Source: Microglena sp. YARC
Taxonomy: Eukaryota > Chlorophyta > Chlorophyceae > Chlamydomonadales > Chlamydomonadaceae
Length of the DNA: 64,000 nt
Assembly (NCBI GenBank): GCA_022414725.1
Contig: CM039465.1
Coordinates: 41,423,678-41,487,677 of the forward strand
Direction of reading: 5' to 3'
Part shown: positions 56,586-64,000 of the stretch, piece by piece
How positions within the stretch are numbered: position 1 is the stretch's first letter
Layout: every line of letters begins with the position of its first letter
Notes under the pieces: generated by a model
The model's input: only the letters and a program-made list of their open reading frames with translations
The model's database searches: none
Told to the model about the DNA's origin: nothing
Translations under genes and position numbers: made by a program

Positions 56586-57837
56586 TCTTGGTATCGAAGT
56601 AAGTAAGAGGGTTATGGTCCGTGACCAATGTCATCCGGGACCCCTCCAAATAACAACGCCATTCGGTCAACGCATGGACGATACCAAGCATTTCCTGTTC
56701 CGACACAGTATAGTTCTTTTCAGCAGGGATGTATTTCTTGCCAGAGTAAGCTACAGGGTGCTTATCCTGTAGTAAAACAGCGCCTGTGCCCAGCAGAGAG
56801 GCGTCGGAAATAACCTCGAAGGGCTTGTCAAAATCGGGGAGCATGAGAACCGGGGCAGAAGTCAAAGCCGTTTTCAACCCTTCAAAAGCGGATGAATGGG
56901 CCGCTGTCCATTTTGCTCCACAATCGCCTTTGAGTTTTGTAAGGTCCGAAAGAGGAGCTGCCATGGACGAATATCCTTGGATGAACTTTCGAAAATAATT
57001 GGTCAAACCCAAGAACTGCTGAACGTGTTTCGCATGTCGAGGGGTTGGCCAATCTCGGACGGTAGCTACTTTTTTCGGATTAACCTTGACGCCGTTACGA
57101 CCAATAATGTGGCCTAAGAACTTAATCTCGGATTGGTTGAAAGTGCACTTAGACAATTTCGCATAATCCTCGTCTTGTAAGACCTGCAGGACCTTTTTGA
57201 GGTTAGCTGCGTGCTCTTCGGGATTACGACCGTAAACCAGGATATCATCGAGATACACCACCACGAACTTGTGCAAGTAAGGAGCAAAAATCTTGTTCAT
57301 TACTGCATGGAAAGTGGCTGGAGCGTTCGCTAAACCCATGCCCAGCACTTTGAATTCGTACTGACCCATCGGAGTGGTAAAGGCCGTCTTAGGGGCGTCT
57401 TCGTCCGAAATCCGAATCTGTTAATAACCCGAAGTGAGGTCAAGGGAGCTAAAAATAGTAGCCCCGCTCAGCCTATCGATGGTTTTGTCAATCCTAGGAA
57501 GGGGGTACCTGTTCTTGATAGTAATGTTATTAAGCGCTCGCCAATCGCAGACGACGCGATAACCGACACCGCCCGGTTTGGCAATGATCATAATCGGTGC
57601 CCCATAGGGGGAAGAGCTCGGTGTAATGAATCCGTGCTTTAACAAGCCAGCCACGTATTCTTCGCAAAGAGCTGTCTCCGCAGGGCTCATGCGTCGATTG
57701 CGACGATAAGGTGCATACGCGTTTTCCTCAGTCTTGATAACATGAGGAATATCCCGATGCTTCGGAGTTTGCATGGGAAGAGCATTGAACACTTTCTTGA
57801 ATTTACGCAACAACTATCGGACCACATGGGCGGGCAT
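56515..57837 (-). pseudogene. Reverse transcriptase-RNase H of the chromovirus
   Basis: The frame opens at ATG 57837, which overlaps the protease stop as TAATG. It has in-frame stops TAG (57816-57814) and TAA (57423-57421). RT blocks in order are YRRNRRMSPAE, PYGAPIMIIAKPGG, RVVCDWRALNNITIKNRYPLP, IFSSLDLTSGY with the first catalytic Asp, then VVVYLDDILVYG with the YxDD pair, then IKFLGHIIG. RNase H follows, with Asp in VISDAS, Glu in SEQEML and Asp in VTDHNPL. The TAA replaces the second residue of a normally YY/YH pair after TSGY. The product would copy element RNA into cDNA in cytoplasmic particles. As assembled the two stops prevent it. Confidence 0.92.
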
Positions 57838-59273
57838 TAGGCAGGATCTCCATGTTCCGGACAATTTTCTTTGACCCACGTTTCGAAGTCGACTTCAACT
57901 TCAGGTGGGTTTGGAAGATGAACCGAACTGGGGACAGCTTTAGTCAGAAGGTCCGCGGTTTCGGTGGCTGATACATTAGAGGCGGGGTAGTCCACCGGAC
58001 GAGAATCGCGAATGTTGACCATAATGTGATTGGCCCCAGCCTTCAAAAAATTTGCTGCCTTACGACCAGAAATGACAGGGTCAACTGATGAATCACCCGA
58101 AAGTGCCATAGTGAAAAACGAATGAACCGAACTATCTCTCGTTCTGTTTACTGGAATCAAGCTACAACCATGCTTTTTGAGAATAAGGCGCATGTCGTCA
58201 TAATCGAGAATGGCTTTTTCGTCACGCATCCAATCGGAACCGAGGATGAGGTCGAGACCACCAGGGAGTTTATCGACAACATGGACATGGGCAGAACCTT
58301 TGAATCGCTGAATGCTGAACGGCAAAGTGGCTGTACCATTGATACCAATGATACCTTCGTTCGCACATGTGAAACCCTCGGTACCATGCTCCCATGGGCG
58401 AATGTGCAGGCCTAACCGCTCAGCCATGTCTTGAGCCATCAAACAACACGTAGCGCCTGAATCAGCCAACGTGACCATTTGATTCGAACCAGAGCGTGCA
58501 TTAAATATCATGTCAGTGGCAGTCTTGGTATTGACTTCATGAAGTCTGTCCAATCGTTTATGTTTGACCGGGGAAGCGTTGGTATCGCCGGGATGTTGAT
58601 TCTGTCGGTTACATTTGGTGGGGCGGCGGGCGATATCTTGCAGTGCTCTGCCTTTGGGATCGTCGACCCGTTTCCACCAGTGTTTCTTAGTCCGCGATTC
58701 AACCGGACTAGGGACCTTGGGTTTTTCTTCCGGACCAAAATAAACTGCCTTCGTGGTTTCGTTGATCGCGTGCCATTCTTTCATCATAAGACAAGCCTTT
58801 TCGGAATCAGGCGGATCATACCACACCTGAGTAGCCATGCGCCGAGGAGTGGAACCATCCGGAGGAGGCTTAATGTGGTTATCGCCCGACTGGTATTCCT
58901 TAAGGAGTTCCATGCCCTTCAGTAACCGAGAGAAACGAGTGTCCGAACTAGCCTGACTAGGGAGGACGAAAATACCGGACGTTTCGTATGGAGAGTCATT
59001 TTTGCTTTCCCAATAATGTTCGAGTACGGAGACTGCATCGGCAGGGAGAGGATGAGCATAAACACAAGATCCAGCCAACGAAACATGCATGCCATGCTCC
59101 GTGGAATATTTGTAGGGACAGGGAGAAGATTTCCAGTTAGTGCTCGTTACATCAATGGTAGGGGTTAAGCCCAACATCTCAAAAAGTTCTAACTGGGCCG
59201 CCAAGGTAAGTTCTAAAGGGAACACGTCTTGAACAGTATCTGCTTTGACTACATGGTCAGGGCCAACTGTCAT
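57837..59273 (-). pseudogene. Gag-pol aspartic protease region of the chromovirus
   Basis: 478 codons, the longest open frame in the window. The aspartic protease site is DSGA at residues 271-274 in VTLADSGATCCLM, supported by LILGSDWM at about 342-349, the second conserved protease block. The 260 residues in front are poorly conserved, with basic and Pro-rich stretches, and probably connect nucleocapsid to protease. The frame equals that of gag, but a TAG at 59294-59292 separates them. The called ATG lies just after that stop, so it need not be a natural start. The end is TAATG, overlapping the RT frame by one base. The enzyme would cleave the polyprotein during particle maturation. Confidence 0.85.
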
Positions 59274-59294
59274 GACCCGGCCGGCAACTTCCTA

Positions 59295-59903
59295 GGGCCA
59301 AGAAGGAATCAGGCCATTGTTATCCCTTTTCCAATCAGGGCAGGTCTTGTCCGAGAGTGCGGGCCATTGGTTGTTCGGGTCATACCTGACTAGGCATTCG
59401 CAGGGATCGCACGATCAGATATGCACTGAGCCATCTTATGGAAGCACCAAAAAGCACCGAGAACCCTGTTGGAGCCAAATGGACTGGGCAACACTCACGG
59501 AATTGTTCATGTGCATGGGGCTATTAGGGTCTTTTCCACTGAAATCCGGTGCACTTGACTGACCTGAACCCATAGTACTGTGGCCCCGGCCCCGGCCAGC
59601 CCCTAGACCATAACCGCGACCCGTCCCTCTACCGATAGAGTTAGAACCGAAAGCACCACGAACATGACGACCACCTTCAGAATGAGCCGGGCGAGCAGGT
59701 TGCCCCGAGCGGCCACCACGTCCACCTCGTCCCCCGTTAGAGTGGGGACCGATCCTGGCGGACTTGCCGGGTCGGTCATCGGTGTCTATATCTACTCCTC
59801 GAGTGCCTACGTGTCTTTCGTCATCATGCGAATCATCAGAGTCGGAATCAGCTGGGGGTGGAGAAGGAATGGCGGCAAAGTGGACCCTATTCAGAGCAAG
59901 AGG
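59295..59903 (-). pseudogene. Nucleocapsid-like RG-rich region and CCHC-like cluster
   Basis: Downstream of a TAG at 59906-59904 the gag frame continues. It has an Asp/Ser-rich patch, then an Arg-Gly-rich stretch (GGRGGRGGRSG and further RG pairs, about 59760-59580), an RNA-binding composition. Near 59455 a T5 run coincides with a frame change that exposes CFWCFHKMAQC. This resembles a zinc knuckle (Cys-x2-Cys ... His-x4-Cys) but with a shortened first gap, so I am not sure it is functional. Further stops follow near 59400 and at 59292. Confidence 0.5.
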
Positions 59904-61017
59904 CTAACCAGTCGGTCTCTCAGTATTGCCAGGAAACCGGGGTTTGCCATCGCTGCCCATGGACTTCCTGTTGGGGAATCCGTAACCCCCGAGTCTGTTC
60001 CTAGCTGAGGTAGCCTCTATGGACTGACCTTTCGCGGACGAAAGATTACGAGCCTCATCCATTTGGATGTAATGGAACAGTTCCTCGACAGTCTCGAACG
60101 TAGTTCCCGATTCGCGGCGACAGAAGGACCCAAGTTTCACGGACTCTAGCAACCCTGTACGAAAGAAATTGAGCTTTTCTCTAGGGGTCAAGTCAGGTAC
60201 CAAACGGAACTCCGCTTTAATTCGATGGTAATAAGATTGGACTGACGCGCCAGAGAATTGACTAATAGTACCCTCGTGCAAGCGTGTCATCGCCAACTCG
60301 GCTCCAGTGAAAAGTTCAGGAGTCAAGAGTGACTGGATCCATGTGAGGATACCAAGCCAGTCAAACCCGAGAAATTCGCCATTAGCGTATGTGTCATCGT
60401 AAGTGCGCTTAAGGGAGCCGTGCAGGGCGGCAGACAAGTGAGGAACGACATGAGAGAAAGAATCCACATCATCGCGACCAAACTGCACGGAAAAGCACAG
60501 TCTCAACCGCAACCCTCCAGCGTCTGAGTTTCGAGCGTCCGTCCAGGTCACCCATTTTCTCGTCAGTGGGAAAGGAGCGAAGCTCCTTTCTGAGCTCAGT
60601 AATTTTCTTACTTAACCCGAAATCACTTACCTGGCGAGGGGCCGATGGATTGGGAACCGCCGGTGTTACAGGAGGAGGGGGGAGAATGGCAGAGGACCCA
60701 GCAGACTTGCGAGGGACAGTTTGTCATGACTGCGTACCTGGGGTGGTCCGCGTCGTGGAGTCCGAAGTTTTGCGAAGAGAATCGGCTTCAGAAGGTGGCA
60801 AGGAGGATTGTGTAATGTTGCTCTCACCTTCGTCAGAGTCCGAACTCGGACTATCCCCACTTGGGGTAGGTCGCTTCGACTTACTCGAACTTGCATGCGG
60901 TGTGAGAGTGGTCCGAGACTTGGTAGTCCGCGAAGTTCTTCCACGCTTGTGGGTAGCGGAAGGAGCGGACGAAGGCACGACAGGGGACGCAGGGGCAGGA
61001 GTCCTTGGCATATGCAT
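59904..61017 (-). pseudogene. Gag: Ser/Thr-rich N-terminus and capsid domain
   Basis: ATG at 61017 opens a Ser/Thr/Pro-rich basic region. A TGA at 60726-60724 interrupts it, after which the same frame continues through a charged helix (KKITELRKELRS) and the start of the capsid (DGRSKLRRWRVAVETVLF). Near 60480 the reading moves to the frame that is open from 60551 to 59904. That frame carries the typical retrotransposon Gag C-terminal half: FDWLGILTWIQ, SYYHRIKAEFRL, LTPREKLNFFRTGLL and YIQMDEARN. This corresponds to the Retrotrans_gag fold that assembles virus-like particles. One stop and one frameshift lie in this segment, before the terminal TAG. Confidence 0.8.
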
Positions 61018-61856
61018 GGGGAAGAACAAACGGTTCAAACACAACTCTATTGCCCACTACCCCTTTATTTATCGCCAGCCTGAGACGAGGGAGCTTAACC
61101 TCGAGGGTTGCGGCCACTGGCTCGAGGACAATGTACTCAAAAACATACTTCGCGTCCCTCTCAAGCCTGACAGCAAGCTTGGCGTCCAGCTTGTTGAGAC
61201 GAACGAAGAAGTCATCCACGGAAGCGGGCATACTATCAATCCAGGTATCAGCCTTGCCATGGTCATCCAAGTGGGCGGCATGCAGCTTGGACATGGCGTC
61301 ACGGATATTAGCCAACATGTTCTTGCCCACGTTGGCCCTAAAGAAAGCATCCATAGTCCAAGAGATAGCTTCAGTAAGCTCAGCACCCGCGAAGGGACTC
61401 AAAGGGTGTGTGCCATCGTGGAAGGGAACGTATCGCCATCTATACGTCTTCTCTTTCTTCTCTTTGGGTGGGGCCGCGGCCTTGTGAAGGGCTTGCTGCG
61501 CCTGATAGACCACGAGTTAAAGAGGGGACATGGCTGCCAATTGTGCCTGCGAAGCCTTGGCATGAGGCATCACGAGAGGAATCCTCTTGCGTGCAGCCGA
61601 AAGTTTCTTCTCAGGAACCGACTGCTCCGTACCCTCGGCCCCAGACTCGAGGTCCGAATCAGTATCCATGCACTCTGCCTCAGGGGGCGGATCAAGAACG
61701 GACAATGGATCTGCGTGAGGTGGCTGAGAAGCTGCGTCAACTGCCGAGCGGAACGCGACGCTGTACGACGGCCGGATCGTCGCCCGAAGGCAGTACGCCA
61801 GATGGTCCGAGATTCGGAGGCAGCACGCCTGATGGTCCGTGAGGAGCATCAGTCAT
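60881..61856 (-). pseudogene. Unfamiliar ORF upstream of gag
   Basis: I do not recognise this product. ATG at 61856 starts a Pro/Gly-rich segment with a duplicated GPSGVLP motif. The reading changes frame near 61745 and runs through an acidic patch to a TAA at 61519-61517. The same frame then continues to 60881 with about 150 well-formed, helical residues (for example ELTEAISWTMDAFF, NKLDAKLAVRLERDAKYVFEYIV). It overlaps the gag start by 137 nt in another frame, so it is either an extra N-terminal Gag domain joined by frameshifting or a separate small protein. Its residues past about 61017 are probably not natural. The long antisense plus-strand frame here (60566-61858) looks like a mirror by-product. 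Confidence 0.5.
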
Positions 61857-61943
61857 GAGCGTATCGGATACAGGGTTGACCTCTGTCTCAGCGATATAGC
61901 AACTGGGGGGATAAGATCCAACCCTAGAGCTTCGGCGATACCC

Positions 61944-61953
61944 GGGGGGGGGG
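61944..61953. repeat. Run of 10 G in the 5' region of the chromovirus
   Basis: G10 (C10 on the coding strand) lies about 90 bp upstream of the first ATG, in the putative leader. It may vary in length in reads. Confidence 0.8.
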
Positions 61954-62161
61954 ACTAGAGCCGCAGTGCGGACTCTCAAATTGGCCTCGGCCTTCGATGC
62001 AGATGCGGTCCGCTTATCTGCCCTACCGCAGACTAATTACTAGATAAGGAAAGGAGAGAAGCAGAGGGAACTGAGAGCGAAAATTGAACGAAAGTGAAAT
62101 TCGGAAATCTGAAAACGTGGAGTTGCGCAATGGAAAGCGCGAATCGCTGGAAGCGCGACTA

Positions 62162-62173
62162 GCTCCGTAACCA
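62162..62173 (-). promoter_or_regulatory. Candidate primer binding site of the chromovirus
   Basis: One base inside the 5' LTR, the minus strand reads TGGTTACGGAGC. It starts with TGG as expected for pairing with a tRNA CCA end and has the same 1-nt spacing as the TRIM site. I cannot assign the rest to a tRNA from memory. A different or organism-specific primer tRNA is possible. Confidence 0.55.
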
Positions 62174-62286
62174 GTGTAACAGCTCAGAAGCAACGGCGGA
62201 AGGGTTGTGTACACGAGAAGAGTTATTAGCTATAATGACAGGAGATTAGAATAAGGTTCGGAGGTCTAGCTAGTAGCTATAGGATA

Positions 62287-62291
62287 CTACG
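62287..62291. other. Target site duplication CTACG, left copy
   Basis: CTACG lies directly before the TRIM and again at 62815-62819. The empty LTR at the other end has it once in GATACTACGTCACTAG. Confidence 0.95.
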
Positions 62292-62373
62292 TGAAGCCGA
62301 ACTAGGCTATGGGGACATCGAAAAGACAGTCTCGAGATGTCAAGTTAGGCTAGTAGCAGGCTATCCTGCTACA

Positions 62374-62387
62374 CTCCCCCCTCCTTT
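62374..62387 (-). promoter_or_regulatory. Polypurine tract of the TRIM
   Basis: AAAGGAGGGGGGAG on the minus strand directly precedes the 3' LTR start TGTAGCAGG. It is similar to the chromovirus PPT and LTR start (GGGGGGGAG then TGTAACGG). Confidence 0.85.
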
Positions 62388-62685
62388 GAAAGGGAAGCGT
62401 CCTCGATTCCAAGCTCAGGTACACGATCCGGTCTCCGTCAGGACGCGACCCCTGCCGGCCGGGCTCAGTCGGAACATCACCTCCGCCTACCGTGAACCGT
62501 CGCTCGTGAACCGTCGCTCCTTCGAACCAAGTGCTCTTCGACCGTTCTTGATCGTACTTCCTTGACAGACTCCCGCCTACAACTGGACGTCGTACACACC
62601 AACTATACGTTGATGCATCGTGCGTGGTTGTTATGGGAATCTTATCCTTTCGACTCGAATACACTACGGACCCTTGCCAACATAG

Positions 62686-62700
62686 AGATTCGAACCCCCC
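62686..62700 (-). other. B-box-like tRNA-type motif in the TRIM leader
   Basis: On the minus strand GGTTCGAATCTC, about 30 nt downstream of the PBS, matches the RNA polymerase III B-box consensus GGTTCGAANCC at nearly all positions. I see no matching A box, so this may be chance or a tRNA-derived remnant. Confidence 0.3.
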
Positions 62701-62718
62701 TTGATTTTCCTGTGACCA

Positions 62719-62731
62719 GGCTCTGATACCA
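62719..62731 (-). promoter_or_regulatory. Primer binding site for initiator Met tRNA (TRIM)
   Basis: TGGTATCAGAGCC on the minus strand, one base inside the 5' LTR, is complementary to the 3' end of plant-type initiator Met tRNA (GGCTCTGATACCA). This is the classic PBS of many plant LTR retrotransposons and the best taxonomic hint in the window. Confidence 0.9.
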
Positions 62732-63074
62732 GTGAAGCCGAACTAGGCTATGGGGACATCGAAAAGACAGTCTCGAGATGTCAAGTTAGGCTAGTAGCAG
62801 GCTATGCTGCTACACTACGTCACTAGTATGGTTAGTTGTTAAGTATGGTAAGGGATGTAGGATGTTCTCGAAGGCTCGTCAATAGGTATAATCATGATGG
62901 CCGTGAAGAGAGCAATCCGATGTTGTAAGGCAGCCGGCAGGCGTGCTTGTGAGAGAGGCAGTACATGAGGAAGTACTGTCTCTTCGTGCGTACGCTGTTA
63001 CTTAGACCAGAGGTATGACTGTACCTAAAGGTCTAATAACGGTCAGAGCCTGTGAAGGAGTCTGTACCGTTACA

Positions 63075-63079
63075 TGCAG
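63075..63079. other. Target site duplication TGCAG, right copy
   Basis: Directly follows the right end GTTACA of the chromovirus and matches 54273-54277. Confidence 0.92.
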
Positions 63080-63998
63080 AGGTAGAGGGGGGATCCTGGC
63101 AGTCTTGATCAGCTCTACTGGGGGAGGTCTCATGAGTGGGTGGGTACTGCCCTGTCTCAGAGTCAGTGTGAGTTGATGGAGGCTTGGTAACCATCATGAT
63201 GTGGACAATGGTAGAGTCCACAGGGATAGAGGGATTACTGGCAGGGACTGGTGAAGTTTGGGTAAGGTAGAGTCCATGTCTTTTGGGGCATGGGAGGAGC
63301 AGTTTGGTACCAGATGGTCTTGGGATGGAGAGTGTAGCTTGAGTCTTGGACAGGTGAACTTGGAGGTCTGGGCAGAGGATGGTGGCTGCATGAATGCTAA
63401 TGATGTTGGGCATGTTGCAGTCAGCAAGAAGCACATTGTTCAGGATAATCAGAGTCCTGCCATGACCCTTGATCTTGGCCTTCCCTATCTGCTTGCAGAG
63501 GATAGGTGGAGAGTCTTGATCTGCCATCTGCAGCTTAATAGGCTGTTGAAGGTCCTGAATGTCATGCAGATGGGAGATGTTACTTGTTGCATGGGAGTGT
63601 GCTGCAGTATCTATGATCCATTCTGTCTGTAGTGCTGCCTGGAAAACTGCTTCATCTTTTACAGTGCATTCATCATCAGCACTTATTTGTCCAAAGAATG
63701 CTGTATCAGCCAGGGGGTCAGGTGGCAAGGCAAAAGAAACAGACTTGCCTCTGGTTGGTGTGGCAAATGTTATGGGCTGGAGGTTGTCCTCATCCAGCGC
63801 CAGGGACAGGAAGTTGTGTTGTTCACCCTCACTGTCAGAGTTGGAGGTGGACTGATCACCATCAGCAACATGGGCATGGCGTCCCCTGCTTGGGTATCTT
63901 CTTAGACGCCTCCTGTCTGGACTGGTATTCTTGGGGTCCTTCTTGTCTTCATGATCCTTGTCACCTCTGTTCTTAGGGGGTGACTTAGATCCATGGTC
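63075..63998 (-). pseudogene. Copia-type gag C-terminus, protease and pre-integrase region (5' part cut by the window)
   Basis: The frame is open from the right edge (63998) to the chromovirus insertion at 63075, about 308 codons. It begins with a basic Lys/Arg/Asp-rich stretch, probably the end of gag. It then carries the aspartic protease site WIIDTAAHSHATSN, in which DTA replaces the usual D-S/T-G/A-A of copia proteases, and VLLADCNMPNIISIHA, a counterpart of the conserved post-protease block. KRHGLYLTQ marks the start of the pre-integrase region. It then passes into one unit of the acidic PPTH repeat. The frame is undamaged up to the insertion. The element is nonetheless dead because the integrase core is missing and the ORF is split. 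Confidence 0.7.
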
Positions 63999-64000
63999 AG

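Larger units (their letters stand above)
62292..62814 (-). mobile_element. TRIM: 523-bp miniature LTR retrotransposon
   Basis: Two 82-bp direct repeats (62292-62373 and 62733-62814), starting TGAAGCC and ending GCTACA on the plus strand, flank a 359-bp non-coding core. They differ at one base (CTATCCTG against CTATGCTG). On the minus strand a PBS (TGGTATCAGAGCC) lies one base inside the 5' LTR, and a purine tract AAAGGAGGGGGGAG abuts the 3' LTR. CTACG is duplicated on both sides. Short LTRs, PBS and PPT without any ORF define terminal-repeat retrotransposons in miniature, which rely on enzymes of other elements. The core has a 14-bp tandem duplication (CGTGAACCGTCGCT) at 62491-62518. Confidence 0.93.
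54278..63074 (-). mobile_element. Ty3/gypsy chromovirus, full length but decayed, minus strand
   Basis: It is 8797 bp including a nested 523-bp TRIM, bounded by LTRs that start TGTAAC and end GTTACA, with TGCAG duplicated on both sides. Order on the minus strand: 5' LTR (62175-63074), candidate PBS, upstream ORF, gag, protease, RT, RNase H, integrase with HHCC and D,D35E residues, GPY/F module, chromodomain, PPT, 3' LTR (54278-54649). RT before IN and the chromodomain define the chromovirus branch of Ty3/gypsy (Metaviridae). More than ten stops and frameshifts interrupt the frames, so this copy cannot be autonomous as assembled. Confidence 0.93.
62175..63074 (-). repeat. Chromovirus 5' LTR, split by a TRIM
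   Basis: Spans 900 bp. Subtracting the 523-bp TRIM and one 5-bp duplication gives 372 bp, the same as the other LTR. The outer ends TGTAAC and GTTACA are intact. The TRIM must have inserted after the chromovirus, because the other LTR has an empty site. Confidence 0.95.
53195..64000 (-). mobile_element. Decayed Ty1/copia-type element, split by a nested chromovirus; runs off the right edge
   Basis: On the minus strand a gag/protease region enters from the right edge and reads to 63075. It resumes in frame at 54277 after removal of the nested element and one TGCAG duplication. The aspartic protease core and the start of the pre-integrase region identify the copia order (gag-PR-IN-RT). Integrase core, RT and RNase H are not visible: the region after the protease passes straight into a repetitive acidic Pro/His-rich stretch. 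The element is therefore internally deleted as well as interrupted. Its LTRs are not visible, so the left border near 53195 is an estimate. Confidence 0.6.

Noticed and set aside
60566..61858. 430-codon plus-strand frame opposite gag
   Set aside because: It is antisense to the gag and upstream ORF of the chromovirus, has no recognisable domain, and its openness follows from the codon bias of the minus strand.
62686..62732. A tRNA gene at the TRIM leader
   Set aside because: Only the last 13 bases match initiator Met tRNA and no cloverleaf can be drawn; the match is explained by the primer binding site.
63258..63976. Plus-strand frames near the right edge
   Set aside because: They are antisense to the copia protease frame, which has clear motifs on the minus strand.

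Overview
The window has two unequal parts. Bases 1 to about 49055 are one tandem array of a 50-bp satellite, roughly 980 monomers, running off the left edge. The plus strand of this array contains only A, C and T: the first G in the window that I can find is at 49056. The remaining 15 kb is a dense pile of transposable elements and small repeats. I see no host protein gene, rRNA or tRNA gene that I can defend.

The organism is a eukaryote. A chromodomain-bearing Ty3/gypsy element (chromovirus), a Ty1/copia remnant, a 5'-truncated LINE, a Tourist-like MITE and a TRIM sit next to a large satellite, as in heterochromatin near a centromere or chromosome end. The TRIM primer binding site TGGTATCAGAGCC matches the 3' end of plant-type initiator Met tRNA, and the integrase wording resembles green-algal elements as I remember them. 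A green alga or other Viridiplantae is my best inference; I cannot name a species.

Layout: 1-49055 satellite (homogeneous to about 9.78 kb, variant-rich at 9.79-13.53 kb, mostly homogeneous to about 45.1 kb, degenerate at 45.15-49.06 kb). 49056-50320 boundary sequence with three 85-bp repeats, a G-run/C-run tract, a duplicated 37-bp repeat and palindromes. 50327-51098 Tourist-like MITE with TTA target duplication, followed by an inverted half copy at 51131-51315. 51316-52450 mostly unassigned, with a 22-bp inverted repeat around 20 Gs. 52451-53036 LINE 3' end on the minus strand. 53037-53194 short repeats with a poly-G tract. From about 53195 to beyond the right edge: a decayed copia-type element on the minus strand, split by a complete chromovirus insertion (54278-63074, minus strand), whose 5' LTR is itself split by a 523-bp TRIM (62292-62814).

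The nesting is exact. Both inner insertions have clean 5-bp target duplications (TGCAG and CTACG), and removing the TRIM plus one duplication leaves an LTR of 372 bp, equal to the other LTR. The chromovirus reads on the minus strand: LTR, candidate PBS, an unfamiliar upstream ORF, gag (capsid, RG-rich and CCHC-like region), protease in the gag frame, then RT-RNase H, integrase and chromodomain, PPT, LTR. Its LTRs differ at only three positions by my reading, yet its reading frames are broken more than ten times. It was therefore either copied in trans when already dead, or the assembly contains many small base errors.
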